Part shown: piece by piece, positions 34,427 to 45,503 of the stretch
Numbering within the stretch: the first letter of the stretch is position 1
Layout of the letters: each line of letters begins with the position of its first letter
Assembly (NCBI GenBank): GCA_037447655.1
Contig: JBBHKE010001311.1
Location: 64,001-128,000 of the forward strand
DNA: 64,000 nt
Source: Zygnema cylindricum
Lineage: Eukaryota > Streptophyta > Zygnematophyceae > Zygnematales > Zygnemataceae
Reading direction: 5' to 3'
Translations under genes and position numbers: made by a program
Notes under the pieces: generated by a model
What the model was told of the DNA's origin: nothing
The model's input: the letters and a program-made list of their open reading frames with translations, nothing else
Database searches by the model: none

Positions 34427-34895
34427 TGTCGCCAATAATTATCCGACCTATAATATTGAACACTAAATTACGTAGACGTACAAAATCTGTTAGTCCGTAT
34501 AGTTTGACGTCATTATGACGTTAGAAGTATTTATCGCGTTGAAAGTCAGTTATTGTTCCCACTGACGACAATGTTGTCGACGGACAAGTGTTAGACGAAC
34601 GACTTTTTTTCAATGTGATTGATTTTTTGTTCAGTGCGATTTCACCTGCCAGCAAGATTATATTAAATCATTATTTATACATTTTTACTCATTAAAGTAC
34701 AATTTTGCACGGTCGGACATTGTCTTTACTGCACACTTTTTAAAACGAACCTATATTAAAATATTTTACGCTAATTAAACCTTACTTTAAATAGCATTAT
34801 GAAAAATTTAGAATCATTTACTCTATTTAAGGAGATAGAGACGAAATTTAGGGCGACAGAATTAGCGTTATTTACTCCAATTACAATTCGCGGTG
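34427..34895. mobile_element. MITE related to 20122-20673
   Basis: Left end TGTCGCCAATAATTATCC and right end ATTACAATTCGCGGTG, flanked by TA (34425-34426, 34896-34897). The interior shares the ATTTTGCACGGTCGGACAT block with 20122-20673. It inserted immediately beside the F1 3' LTR. Non-coding. Confidence 0.5.
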
Positions 34896-34919
34896 TACTT
34901 ACTTGAATCTTTTTGGGCC

Positions 34920-35079
34920 ATGGAGGCGTCCCGAATGGGTCAACGTCGCCCCATCCTCCCGTTTTACATAATTGATGCATTCACACTAGAAATGGATCGA
35001 TGGAGGCGTTCCGAAGGGGTCCACGTCGCCCCAACCTCCTATTTTACATAATTGCTGCATTCACACTAAAAATAGATGG
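34920..35079 (+). repeat. 80-bp tandem duplication
   Basis: Two adjacent units starting ATGGAGGCGT at 34920 and 35000, each containing CGTCGCCCCA and GCATTCACACTA, with about 10 differences. No protein assigned. Confidence 0.75.
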
Positions 35080-35560
35080 TTTATGAGATGAGGAAACAAA
35101 TGATCCCGTGCCATTGATTCCGCAAAAAAACAAAAATAGAGGCGCCAAACTAACCAACCGCTCGGCTGTCAACCTTTTTGGAGCGTAGGGACGGACAAAA
35201 TATACGATTTAGAGTTTAGCGACAAACAAAATATACGATCAAGTGCATCAAAACTTGACAACTGTGGTGAATCATATTATTTTCCGGAAACCCTTTTTGG
35301 AATGCAGAAAACCGAATTTGGAAAAACATGAAGTCGCATCTCGAATGATTGATCTGTACCCTAACTATTTTTTTTTAAATGATAACCCATAAACGAATAG
35401 CCAATCAAAATCATCTAAAATAGAACGTAAAAAAAATGTAAACGTAAAACATTTTTGTAATTTTGACGAAACTTCTTCCCCATTTCTTATCTCCCGCAGG
35501 TTTCATCACCCACCTCCTAACCCCGTCCATCTCCTATCTTACTCCCATGTGAAACCTCCT
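35080..35560. other. intergenic or 5' leader DNA, nothing recognised
   Basis: No domain or repeat boundary seen. The last part becomes pyrimidine-rich and leads into the CT microsatellite. Confidence 0.4.
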
Positions 35561-35950
35561 TCCCTCCGTCTCTCCCTCCAAATCTACCCTCCCTTCCCAA
35601 TCTGTCCTCCCTCTCTCCTAATTCGCTCTCCCTCCCTCCCTCCCTCCCTCCCTCACTCTCTCTTCCCTCTATCTCACCCTCCCTCTTTTCTCTCACCCTC
35701 CCTCCCTCCCTCCCTCTCCCTCTCCCTCTCCTTCTCGCTCTCCTTGGCCCTCTCCCTCTCCCTTGCCCTCTCCCTCGCACTCTTCCTCGCCCTTTCCCTC
35801 TCCCTCTCCCTCTCCCTCTCCCTCTTCCTCTCCCTCTCCCTCTCCCTCTTCCTCTCCCTCTCCCTCTCCCTCTCCCTCTCCCTCTCCCTTTCCCTCTCCC
35901 TCTCCCTCTCCCTCTTCCTCTCCCTTTCGCTCTCCCTCTCCCTCTCCCTA
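35561..35950 (+). repeat. CT-rich (CCCTCT)n-type microsatellite
   Basis: Nearly pure pyrimidine on the plus strand, mostly hexamer CCCTCT with TCCCTC variants and CTTCCT/TTGCCC interruptions, about 390 bp. It makes long Ser/Pro/Leu frames on plus and an Arg/Gly frame on minus, which are artefacts. The position just before the TPR exon would suit a transcribed CT-rich leader. Confidence 0.85.
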
Positions 35951-35981
35951 ACATGTACTTGGATACTGATGTGGTTTTCAG

Positions 35982-36079
35982 GCCATGGAAGCTAAGGAGA
36001 AGGGGAATCAAGCTTATAAAGAGGGGCGTCATAGTGAGGCGATTCGATACTTCTCGCAGGCAATTGCTTACTGTCCAAA
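35982..36079 (+). CDS. exon encoding a TPR repeat (host gene fragment)
   Basis: The exon is bounded by an acceptor (GTGGTTTTCAG before 35982) and a donor (GTGAGC from 36080). It encodes about 32 residues, with EAKEKGNQAYKEGRHSEAIR followed by YFSQAI, a textbook N-terminal tetratricopeptide helix pair of the co-chaperone class (HOP/TTC/DNAJ-type TPR proteins). In such proteins this repeat usually begins a TPR domain that binds Hsp70/Hsp90 C-termini. An in-frame ATG at 35985 is compatible with a coding start, with the CT-rich tract as leader. No following TPR exon was found before the F3 LTR at 38702, so it may be a broken gene fragment. The left palindrome arm has lost this segment. The specific gene is not assigned. 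Confidence 0.5.
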
Positions 36080-37416
36080 GTGAGCAAAATGGGGCATAAT
36101 TGGGCTCCATTTAAGATCCAGTTCTTAGGCCAGAGTTATCCTACAAACCAGTATTTACGTGAGCCACAATGATTTTGTACTAAAGTCTGTTTGGCGGTCT
36201 ATAGTTGAATTTGTTTTAATAAAGCATTTGAAATGCTATCTAGTGTAGCATCCACTATTCCATTTTTATATAATTCGAATAATGCGTCTACAGTTTTTAT
36301 TGACTTTCAGTTTATACTTAATTTGCAATTATAGTGACACATATGTACAGAAAAAAAAAACAATTTTCTATATTGAATAAATTAGAAATAGATTCGATTT
36401 CACTTAATGAATTATCAACATAAAAGGTCCAATTTGACTATATTTAACTGTGTGCAAAGGGACATAGTTTCATTACAATAAATTATGAACATAATAGATT
36501 CAATTTCACAATAATCAATAGTTTACACAGAGATGCAATTTCATATTCAATTTCAGGTTCAATTTCAACATGATGAATTTTTTCAGAGACTCAATCTGTG
36601 ACTTATGAATTGGAGCTGGTTAGTTGCCTATGCTGCGTCACGAGATTTCAATTTGGTTGTAGATGATGCTCGAAAGTTAAGCTTTACCTTCTTTATTTCT
36701 AACGATTTTAACATATCTTTACTTTCTATAGTAGAGAAAGGACTTTTGGAGTGCAGGGAAAATTAATCATAGTGGTTCGGTTTATATTTGATGCTCCAAA
36801 GGTTAACCGTACCTGTTTTAAGTTCAATTCTTTTAGTGTATCTTCACTTTTTTTAATAGAAAAAGGTTTTTTAGAGTGCAGAAAATTAATTTTGAAGGAC
36901 AAAGAGGGATTGAAATTGATGATTTGGTCATCGGTGTCTTGAAGAGTTTCAAAGAGGACTGTGAGTTGGTATATTGATAAGCCCAATTTTGTTTTTTGTT
37001 CGCGAGAGGCAAAAAAATTGGAGGGCATCTAAAGAGTTTTTGGTACCTCATTCATGAACAAATTGTAATGATATAACTTACTTCTTCAAAGGTATGAGAG
37101 TGGTGAAGACCTTGGAGACAAGCATTGAGATTTGATTATGTGTTCATTTTTATTCTTAACTATTATTGAACTAAGAAAAAAAAAGGGTATAATCTATCTA
37201 ATTGAAGTGTTTTTACATGGAAGTACTTTTACTTTCCAGTACCCTAGATCTCAAGGTTTTGGAGCAGTTTTGGAAAAAAATAAATAAACGTAAAACAGAT
37301 TTGGGGTTAACTTTACAAGAATCTACAATCTTTGCAAGGATGTTAACTGTAAAAGAGATTTGGAATCAACTTTTATCATAATCTAAATTGTATTTTTGTC
37401 CTTTTTTATTCCTTAG
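36080..37416. other. AT-rich intron-like or intergenic DNA
   Basis: T-rich, with no second TPR motif and no retroelement domain. A short direct similarity exists between 36725-36770 and 36845-36895 (GAGTGCAG and TTTTGGA-like words). Confidence 0.35.
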
Positions 37417-37803
37417 GTTGAGCAAAAAATCCGGCAAATGGAGTCAAAGGAGGTCGATAGAGGTAAACATAACTTCCAAAAACGCAAGTTTCACAATGAG
37501 GAAAAGAACCCCAAAAGTAAACGAGAACATGTAGGATATATTCACTAGTGGTTTTATTCACATTGGAGGTCAAATGTTGTGGTTGATTTTGTGGTTGACC
37601 ACAATAAAGAGTTGGAGAAACGACCTCTTATGGATTACGGCTGCGAAGGTAGATCCCATACAAATGGAGAATATCGCCCATCATGCATTTGGCCATTGCA
37701 TGCCTTATTGATCGACTTGTGTAGTGACGAAGGAAAAAGAGGAGGAGTAAGGAGGAGGAAGGAGGAGGAAAATGGAGGAAAAAAGGAGGAGAAAAGTGGA
37801 TGA
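37417..37803 (+). pseudogene. unassigned reading frame with one stop
   Basis: After a plausible acceptor (TTATTCCTTAG) one frame is open for about 43 codons, rich in Lys/Glu/Arg. It meets TAG at 37546-37548 and then stays open for another 84 codons up to TGA at 37801-37803, ending in an Arg/Glu/Lys-rich tail made by GGA/GAA repeats. The middle part, around MDYGCEGRSHTNGEYRPSC, is not low-complexity. No family is recognised. It could be a decayed exon of the TPR gene upstream or chance. Only weak support. Confidence 0.18.
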
Positions 37804-37995
37804 TAAGGAAAGATGAGGAGGGAGGAGGAAGAAGTAGGAGAAAAGAAGAAAGAAGAAAGATGGACGAAAGAAGATGAAAGAAAGAAAGAAGAGGAAGAAG
37901 ATGGAAGAAGAAGAAAAAGAAGAAAAAGAACGAAAAACGATGAGAAGAAACAAGAAGAATCAGAAGAGGAACCAAAAGAACAAGATAGAAAACAA
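37730..37995 (+). repeat. purine-rich (GA/GGA) tract
   Basis: About 265 bp of nearly uninterrupted A/G with irregular GGAGGA, GAAAGA and AAGAAG units. It produces long Ser/Phe-rich frames on the minus strand and Glu/Lys-rich frames on plus, which should be ignored. Confidence 0.8.
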
Positions 37996-38701
37996 ATTTT
38001 GAAAACGGAGGGAGAGAATCTTGATGGAGACATGATACACAAAAGAAAAATATTTTGTATTTTTTTCCTGTCTTAGTAAATGTTTTTCAATGGAAACCTT
38101 CAGTTTTCTCTAAAAAAGGTGAAAGTTTTGTCCTTATTCACATCATGATTTGGTTTAGAGTTATAGTGTACACTCTCTCCCAATGTATATTTTTGTGTCA
38201 AAACAACCATTGAAAGGTTGACAGCTTGAAAGAGGCTGTGACTACACTCGGGTTTTGTATAACAACTAATAGTTAAAAAGTATGTTTAACTTTTCCTTTT
38301 GTTGGTTATGGGGATTTATGTACCCCTTTTTCTTTTGTATATTAAGAAATTATAAACCTGCTTTGTTACTGTTTCTATTGAGTTGTGGTGTAAAGTTTTT
38401 CCGCGCATCTTTATGGGCGACGATGCTTTTTGCATTTGAACGGTTTTAAAATGATAGTGCTTATATATTATTGTTGGTGCTTCTCCCGATATTTTTTTGA
38501 TGTCAGCGGTAAAATACTCGAGTGTTGTGTTTCTGTTTTGCATTAAGCATTCTAGTTTGAAAGGAAAACATGAAGAGACAATTACTAAATGCATGCCTCC
38601 TTGGTTAGGAGAAGGGAGGAGGGATAGAGAGAGAAAAGAGTGGAGTTGAGTAAAAGAGGGAGAGGGAGAGGGAGAGGTATTGTACAATGGCCATTGCTGT
38701 G
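37996..38701. other. intergenic DNA, nothing recognised
   Basis: No domain seen. It ends with a short GA-rich run and the CTGTG target site of the F3 solo LTR. Confidence 0.4.
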
Positions 38702-39715
38702 TGTTGTTCTACCGCAGGAGGACCAGCAGTAGTAGTGGAAGTAGACATGGAAAATAACAGAAGCTGTCAAGCACCTACTCAACAACCAACTTTCAGCTAA
38801 CACAAAACATGACTTAAAAAACAAATATGCCTCAAATTTCTCAAAGTGATACACAACAGAGTAAACTAACAATTCCCAAAATTGTAGCCTAAATGACCTT
38901 GTAAACGATAAGTTATGATGTCCGGAGGTTTCCCAAAAAATGCCCTTAGAAAATCATATTCCCAAAACTGGATACTACAAAATTGGCTAAGTCCTAAGTT
39001 ATATACTCACAGTGTGTATCTACTGGTCTACACTAATTTGGGTAATTGTTACTGCCGTTATTACCCTGACTCCGGACAAAGTATCTTACTTGTAGGTTAC
39101 TGTACCGTAGTATCTCAAAAACCCTAATTACTATTTTCCAAAAACCTAATTAATAGAACACTATTTTTTATGACACTAAACTACAAAACAATGTTTATTC
39201 AGATATTTTCAAATATCGAACCGTAGACAAAACATTCCAGATGCTTAGTCATCTTTAGTTGCTAAAGTCCAACCGACAGTGATCGTGTAGTACGAAGCAC
39301 CTGAGTGTTTCGTCACTTGTGGTCCCACGTGAATCAAGCTTGTGGTCCCTCATGAATCATGTTTGTGGTCCCTCGTGAATCACGCTTGTGGTCCTAGGTG
39401 AATCGCGTCTGTTGGAAAAAATTCTATCGAAAAATCCTATATTTCCGGAATACCCGATACAGATTTGGTTCGTCCGATCTTGTGAATCCAATCGTCAACT
39501 GCGTGACGCGTGTGGTTGACTGTCGGCGCCACTCCGTAAAACTTGCATACGTTCTCTTGCCGACATGTGTCCCTGTAAAAGTACAATATACTTTTTTGTA
39601 CTTTTGCTACTGTAACACTAATTAAGGTAAGGTAAGTATTACAGTAGACTACTTAGAAAATATTCTAAGTTATTTTAGGCCTATCTACTTAAATAAAGAT
39701 TTCTAAATTACAACA
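38702..39715 (-). mobile_element. F3 solo LTR (right arm)
   Basis: 1,014 bp with perfect 5-bp direct repeats (CTGTG on plus, i.e. CACAG) at 38697-38701 and 39716-39720. No primer site follows it. It occupies the same target site as the long F3 copy at 4546 in the left arm, so the element here was reduced to one LTR by LTR-LTR recombination. Confidence 0.88.
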
Positions 39716-40351
39716 CTGTGAGGGTTAACAAATTTGAGGTTCACCAAATTTTATCGTAATTTTTTTTTTTGAAAATCATAGAATAGAGTTTTCAGCACTA
39801 TTTCAGACTAATAAGCAGATTGAATTAAAAAGCCCGATGATAAACCTTATGAGTCCATGGGTCCAAAAATGGTGGCTTGGCTACACTAGCACAAAAATAG
39901 AGGGGTCAATGTCAATCCACACATCTTCCTACACTTAAGTTGTATTAAATATTCTATGTATTTGACGGAATACATCTTTAGGCTCATAACACATGCATTT
40001 TAGTTCCTGAAGTCGCAAATTGAATGCAAGAATTTGTAAAATATTGGAAATTGGTCGAGGTAAATTGATGAGTGCATAAAAAATAGAATTATGAAAACGA
40101 TAGCGACGATGACTTCTCAATGCTCGTTCTAGGGTATTAGATTGCATAGTTTTGGTATCAAACGGAAACATTCAATACACTTGCACTGCAAACCAAAAGT
40201 TAAATGCACAAATCTCTATAGTTTGTCAAGATGTCTCTATCACATTAGAAATTAACGTTGAAGTTCGAAAAGTTCATCAAATTTTGCAAATCAGGCATAA
40301 CAGAAAGCAAAAGATATATTATTGTACGTCCATGTGTCGAATACGCACACT
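39716..40351. other. outer flank of the right arm, then unplaced DNA
   Basis: 39716-40195 mirrors 4065-4545 at roughly 88-90% by eye. 40196-40351 matches nothing else in the window and ends abruptly at an F3 gag fragment. Confidence 0.6.
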
Positions 40352-40567
40352 AAATTCTTTTTCGCCCAACTCGGATCTGTTTCATCAAGGGAGCCATCCA
40401 AGACCCCCTAAAAAGTCAACAGTCTCAAACGAAGATTCAACCATCGCCGCCTAATACGCATATTTTTGGCCATAAAAGATAGGAATTCTTGACGAAAGGC
40501 CCATAACCTGCTGTTCTACAACCAACGCTGCAGCAGGAGGACCAGTAGTAGTAGTGGAAGTAAACAT
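40352..40567 (-). pseudogene. F3 gag 5' fragment beyond an LTR
   Basis: Continues leftward from the F3 LTR at 40509-41520: LTR-internal ATG (40565-40567), primer site GGTTATGGGCC (40498-40508) and about 50 codons of gag, truncated at 40352. With the internal region on the other side of the same LTR, this makes an internal-LTR-internal order, a trace of an F3 tandem or of recombination between F3 copies. Contains a stop and a frameshift. Confidence 0.7.
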
Positions 40568-41520
40568 GGAAAACAATAGAAGCGATCAAGCACCTACTCA
40601 ACAACGAAATTCCATCTTACACAAAATATGACTCAAAAGGCGAATATGCCTCAAGTTTCTCATAGTGATACACAATAGAGTAAACTGCCAATTTCCAAAA
40701 TTGCAGCCTAAATGACCTTGTAAACCGTAAGATATGATGTTTAGAAGTTTCCCAAAAATTGCCCTTAGAAAATCATATTCCCAAAACTGGATACTACAAA
40801 ATTGGCTAAGTTCTAAGTTATATGCTCACAGTGTGTATCTACTTGTTTACACTAATTTGGGTAACTGTTACTGCGGTTATTACCCTGACTAACAACAAAG
40901 TATCGTACCTGTAGGATATTGTACCGTAGTACCTAAAAAACCCTAATAACTATTTTCCAAAAACCTAATTAATAGAACACTATTTTTTGTTACACCAAAC
41001 TACAAAACAATGTTTATTCAGATATTTTCAGATATTGAACCGTACACAAAACGTTCCAGATGCTTAGTCATCGGTAGTTGCTAAAGTCCAACCGACAGTG
41101 GTCGTGTATTACGAAGCACCTGAGTGCTTTGTCACTTGTGGTCCCACATGAATCAAGCTTGTGGTCCCTCGTGAATCACGCTTGTGGTCCCAGGTGAATC
41201 GCGTCTGTTGGAAAAAATTCAATCGAGGATGGTACCGTCGAACCGTACAATATTTTTTCGGAATACCCGGTTCAGATTTGGTTCGTCCGATCTTGTGAAT
41301 CCAATCGTCAACTGCGGGACGCGTGTGGTTGACTGTCGGCGCCACTCCGTAAAACCTGCATACGTTCTCTTGCCAACATGTGTCCTTCTAATAGTACAAT
41401 ATACTCTATTGTACTTTTGCTACTATAACACTAAGGTAAGTATTACAGTAGAGTAATTAGAAATATTTCTAAGTTATTTTAGCCCTATCAAATGAAATAA
41501 GGATTTCTAAATTACAACAC
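40509..41520 (-). repeat. F3 3' LTR
   Basis: 1,012 bp, minus-strand TGTTGTAATT to GAACAGCA. The polypurine run (minus GGATTTAGGGGAG) lies at 41521-41533. A primer site and gag fragment follow on the other side. Confidence 0.83.
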
Positions 41521-41546
41521 TCCCCTAAATCCTTAGACTTAGTTCC

Positions 41547-43595
41547 TAACTTAGTCTAATAGTATCTTTGAAAAAATGTAACTTAGGAGAAACAAGGGTT
41601 TTTGTTAACATGTCAGCCACCATCTTCTCGTCTGGTAAATATCACAATTTAACGACTTTTGCAAGTACCTTTTCTCTATCAACCTGAAGTCTAACATCCA
41701 TGTGTTTGCTCTTAAAGTGATGGCTGGGGTTAGAGGCAATTGCAATGTCTGCCTAGTTGTCACACTAGATAGCTTGAGGACCAGTTTGCATATACCCAAG
41801 TTCTTGTAAAATGGACTTGACCCATAAGAGTTGTTTGGGGGCGGAAGCTGCAGCCATATATTATGACCCCATTCTATATTGAGTTGTTACCTTCTGTAAT
41901 TTGCTACTCCAACAGCAAGTTCCACCTCGAATCTTCAAAACAAAGCCGGTTGTAGATTTTCGGCTTGGCATGTCTCCATAGCTAGCATCGCTCCACTTAT
42001 GTATTGTCACCTCTCCTCCTCCGAGTACAAACTTAAGATTTCGAGTACCTGCAAGATATCTCAACACCCTTTTTGCTGCTTCCCAGTCTGTCTTTTTAGA
42101 ATTTTGAGGACTTGTAATTAAGACTCCCACAGCTGCTGCAATGTCAGGTCTTGTACAATTCATAAAATATATAAGACTTCCGACTACGTGTCGATGTGGC
42201 TTTGAAGCCATAAACTCTTCCTCCCCTGTCTCTAGACTCTCACAAACCATTATGCCTGAGTCTGAATCAATTCCTTCCAATTTCTGCCTGAATTCCATGG
42301 GATTTAGAGGTCCCTTTACATCTTTCATTTCAATTTTTCCAAGCATCTTACCTATTGCTTCTTGCTAAGTCAACAAAATCAGTCTTTCGTTTCTGTCTCT
42401 TTCTACCTGTATTCCTAAGATATACTTGGCCTCTCCGAGGTCCTTCATCTCGAACCTAGACCTTAAAGCCGCTTTAATGCGGTTTATTTCATCCATTGAC
42501 TTGCTTATTAATAATAAGTCATCCACATATACAACAATGTATACTATCCCATCCTCCCCTTGTAAGACATATACATAATGATGTGAGCTAATTCTCTTAA
42601 AACCTTACCCAGTCAAAAACTCATCTAACTTCAAATTCCACTGACGCGGGGCTTTTTTTAGCCCATAGAAATATTTCATTAATTTATACACTAATTCTTC
42701 CTTTCCCTTTTCAACATACATTTATTTTTGTTTCATATAAATGGTTTATTCTAATTCTTCATGGAAGAACACCGTTTTAACATCCATTTGAGGTATTTCC
42801 ATATTCCCTATAGCCGCTAGTCTTAGCAAAAATTTTGACAGTGGGAAATAAGACAACTCGGGAGAATGTTTCTTCAAAGTCAATACCTTCTTTTTGATTA
42901 TACCCTTTGGCCACTAGTCTGGCCTTATACCTTTCAATGGTGTTGTCGGCGTTCAATTTCACATTGAATACCCATTTGGTGCCGATGGCTTTTTTGCTCG
43001 GAGAAAGATCCAGTAGCTCCTATGTCTGCTTCTCCATAATAGACTTCATTTCATCGTTTGCCGCCTGGATCCACTCATTTCTCTCAGGTGATGAGAAGGC
43101 CTCTTGGATCGTTAGAGGCTCATCTGTAGCTGAGGATAAAGCAAAGTGAGAGCGTGTTTGCAGACGGATGCTAGATCTTTTTCCCCCCGGAAATTTTGAG
43201 GTTCAAATCGTCGGCAACCTCTGATTTTTCTACTTTGCTTGAATCGTAACTTGATTTAGTACTAAATGTGTAGCAATTCCCTTCGGCTGAGTTGTAACTT
43301 GGGGTGAAGCATCATGCGAAGACACTAGAGGAACAAAAGGAAGAGGTGTCTTTTTTATCGGTGGGAAGTAGACTCGTTGTGTATGGTGAAAAATAACATA
43401 TACATGTGTTTCCTTTTTCTGTTGATCTAGCGCTTAAAATAAGCCAACCGAATCCTGTTCATCCTTAATCGGGATATTCCAGAGATAATCACTTTCTGTT
43501 TCTCCTTAACAAAAACTCTATACCGTTTTGCATTATCGTCATACCCCATAAAAATCCTAAGTAAACCTTTAGCCAACATTTTCCATCTATCCTGT
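41547..43595 (-). pseudogene. F3 copia pol 3' part: integrase end, RT, RNase H
   Basis: Ends at TAG (41547-41549). From the right it holds the integrase C-terminal block (DRWKMLAKG, GYDDNAKRYRVF, 43490-43592), an acidic linker, reverse transcriptase ([20 protein letters not shown] near 42900-42960; the catalytic YVDD box near 42515-42530) and RNase H with KWSDASYGD (about 41985) and remnants of the DNQ and VADMLTK motifs. There are many stops and frameshifts. It supplies the half of F3 pol that is missing from the left-arm copy. The continuation upstream is at 48325-48346 and 49397-51516. Confidence 0.83.
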
Positions 43596-43978
43596 TGTCG
43601 TGCATGAGAAGCAAGCAAGGAAACATGCATCACAACCAGCAAAGTCATGCTCACAAACATACACAACAACGGAAATAAATATGAAAAGTCAAAAAAAAAT
43701 ATACACCATGAGAAGGAACAAAGGTGAAAATGACCCAAGAAAGAAGGGGAAGAATACTCCCCTAGAGTAAAGTTAACCCAATAATCCCCCCCCCCAGCTC
43801 CTTAGCCTGTGGAGGAGCTGGTCAACACAGCTGAGGGCCTGGAACAGATACAGAGGTAACAATGGTCAGCCGGGTTGAAAGATAATGGAGAAGAGAGGCA
43901 CTCCATGTGGAACCCTTGATCACCACCTGTACATACATAAACACTGTGCAAACTCAACATCCCATTAGTATCACTATC

Positions 43979-44288
43979 TGTTGTCCATAGCCATTTCTAG
44001 CCATGGATTCACCCTAGGAAGCACCACAGACTACCCTAAAAACAACCTACTTTGGATAAACACAGAATTCAACAGAATTAACAAAACAAGCTGAAACTAC
44101 ATTAACAAATATTATCTAGGATATAAAATGACCTCACAAAGTTTCAGACAAAAATAATAAATAGATTGATCACATCATCTAGTCAATGTTGCAGAAAAAC
44201 AGTCTGCCAAAACTTTGATCAGACAGACTAACTTCACAATGAAGTAAAACACAGACCAGGCACACAATAGACCTGAAAATCTGTGACA
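43979..44288 (-). repeat. F4 LTR 3'-end fragment
   Basis: Starts TGTTGTCCATAGCC and matches the last ~310 bp of the F4 solo LTR (17877-18186) in reverse, then diverges into the gag-like gene. Confidence 0.7.
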
Positions 44289-45503
44289 ATCATGCCTAGT
44301 GTTTCCACATCGGAAGCACAATCAGTATCCAGAATTAAAAGGCGAAATTCCCATGGCCGGCGTCTTTGGAGGCATACTGTTGGGCTATGGGCTGCTAGGT
44401 GGGGAAAGTGGGGAAGCGACTTCCGAACAATCATGAGCTTCCCACCAACATGATTGCATCTCATATTCTACCGCATATTGAGCGGCTTGATCAATTGTAA
44501 ATTATAGATCGTAATTCTGAGTGAGATGACTTTGTATAAAACGTTTCGATTGATATGGAAACTTTCCAGCAAATTTTTGAACAGCTTCCGCATCTGACAT
44601 TAGGTCCATTAAAGCTTCTCGCAAAGATTCCATGCGAGCACGTAAAGCAAGGGTGGTTTCTCCTGGTTTACGCGTGAAATTCATCAATTCTTTCACCTGA
44701 TCGGGGTTTTGCATCCGATACTCGGCTTCTAAGAAAACGAACATAACACATAGTGGGTCCCGCAACGGAATTATCATCCCTCGTCGTGCTGGGACGACAA
44801 CACGAGCGGCCACAGTATATTGGAGAGGAATTTCTGGGACTGCGGGAATTATGACAACACCCTGGGCATCTAAGACCTCGGGAAAAGCGGCCTGGAATGG
44901 AATATCTGCTTGATCTATGACCTCGGGTGTACCAACAAAAGGAGGGAAAATTTTTGTTATCGCGAGTATAGCATCATACTTGCGGGAATATAATGTAAGA
45001 GTCAAACCTCTGAGGTACCGGCCAAGAAAAGAAAATGCCACACGAAGATCAAATCGATCTTGGTAGCGAAATGCCAAATCACGCATTTCGGTATTATAGG
45101 GCATACGGAAATGGGATAAAGACATGGTATCTTTCATCCCTGAAAAGCAAAATTGCATTTTCCCCATGCCCCCCTGTGAAGAGGATGCCATGTCGTCAAA
45201 GGAAGAATGCTCTAGTGGTTCCAAATTTTGACCGACCGAAAACGGAAATGTGAGAGGATGGGAAAAGATTTCCTCTGAAAAGTCTCTTTCGGTTCTATCT
45301 AGGGATGACCTAGAGGAAATTGAGGATGATGATGAGACTGTGGTCAATACTGACCGAACAGATGGAGAGCTAGGGGCCGCAACCGAAACTGGTGCGTCTG
45401 TAGACTCGGAGAAATTAGAAAGATCTAACTGCGGTGGACGAAAAATTGTCCCGCCGCAGGTAGATCCGGATTGATAACGTAAGCTATCCCAATCCGTGGT
45501 CAT
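44289..45503 (-). pseudogene. gag-like protein, unclassified
   Basis: A 333-codon open frame (ATG at 45503, stop at 44502) starts with a Ser-rich low-complexity N-terminus. An internal Met near residue 105 begins the more conserved-looking part. The C-terminal third (about 260-330) has the retrotransposon-gag feel of an FTRKPGETTLALRARMESL-type helix followed by a KFPYQSKRFIQ block. Past the stop the same frame continues with QAAQYAVEYEM. A shifted frame then has CFRCGNTRH (about 44290-44330), resembling the first half of a zinc knuckle, and runs into an F4 LTR fragment. No protease or RT follows. Best read as a broken capsid gene of an LTR element; the lineage cannot be assigned. Confidence 0.5.

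Larger units (their letters stand above)
21112..40195 (-). repeat. right arm of the giant imperfect inverted duplication
   Basis: Reverse-oriented counterpart of 4065-20121. It retains sequence lost from the left arm: F1 from the region after its protease to its 3' LTR, and 34422-38701 with the TPR exon. It lacks the F4 solo LTR and the middle F2 LTR. F3 is reduced to a solo LTR. Similarity to the left arm stops near 40195, where the left counterpart is 4065. Confidence 0.85.

Noticed and set aside
35517-36110. 197-codon minus-strand frame rich in Arg-Gly, and plus-strand Ser/Pro/Leu frames
   Set aside because: Produced by the CCCTCT microsatellite; no non-repetitive domain, and the real coding signal (TPR exon) is in another frame.
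37628-38042. Ser/Phe/Leu-rich minus-strand frames of 82-135 codons
   Set aside because: Direct translation of a GA-rich tract; low complexity only.
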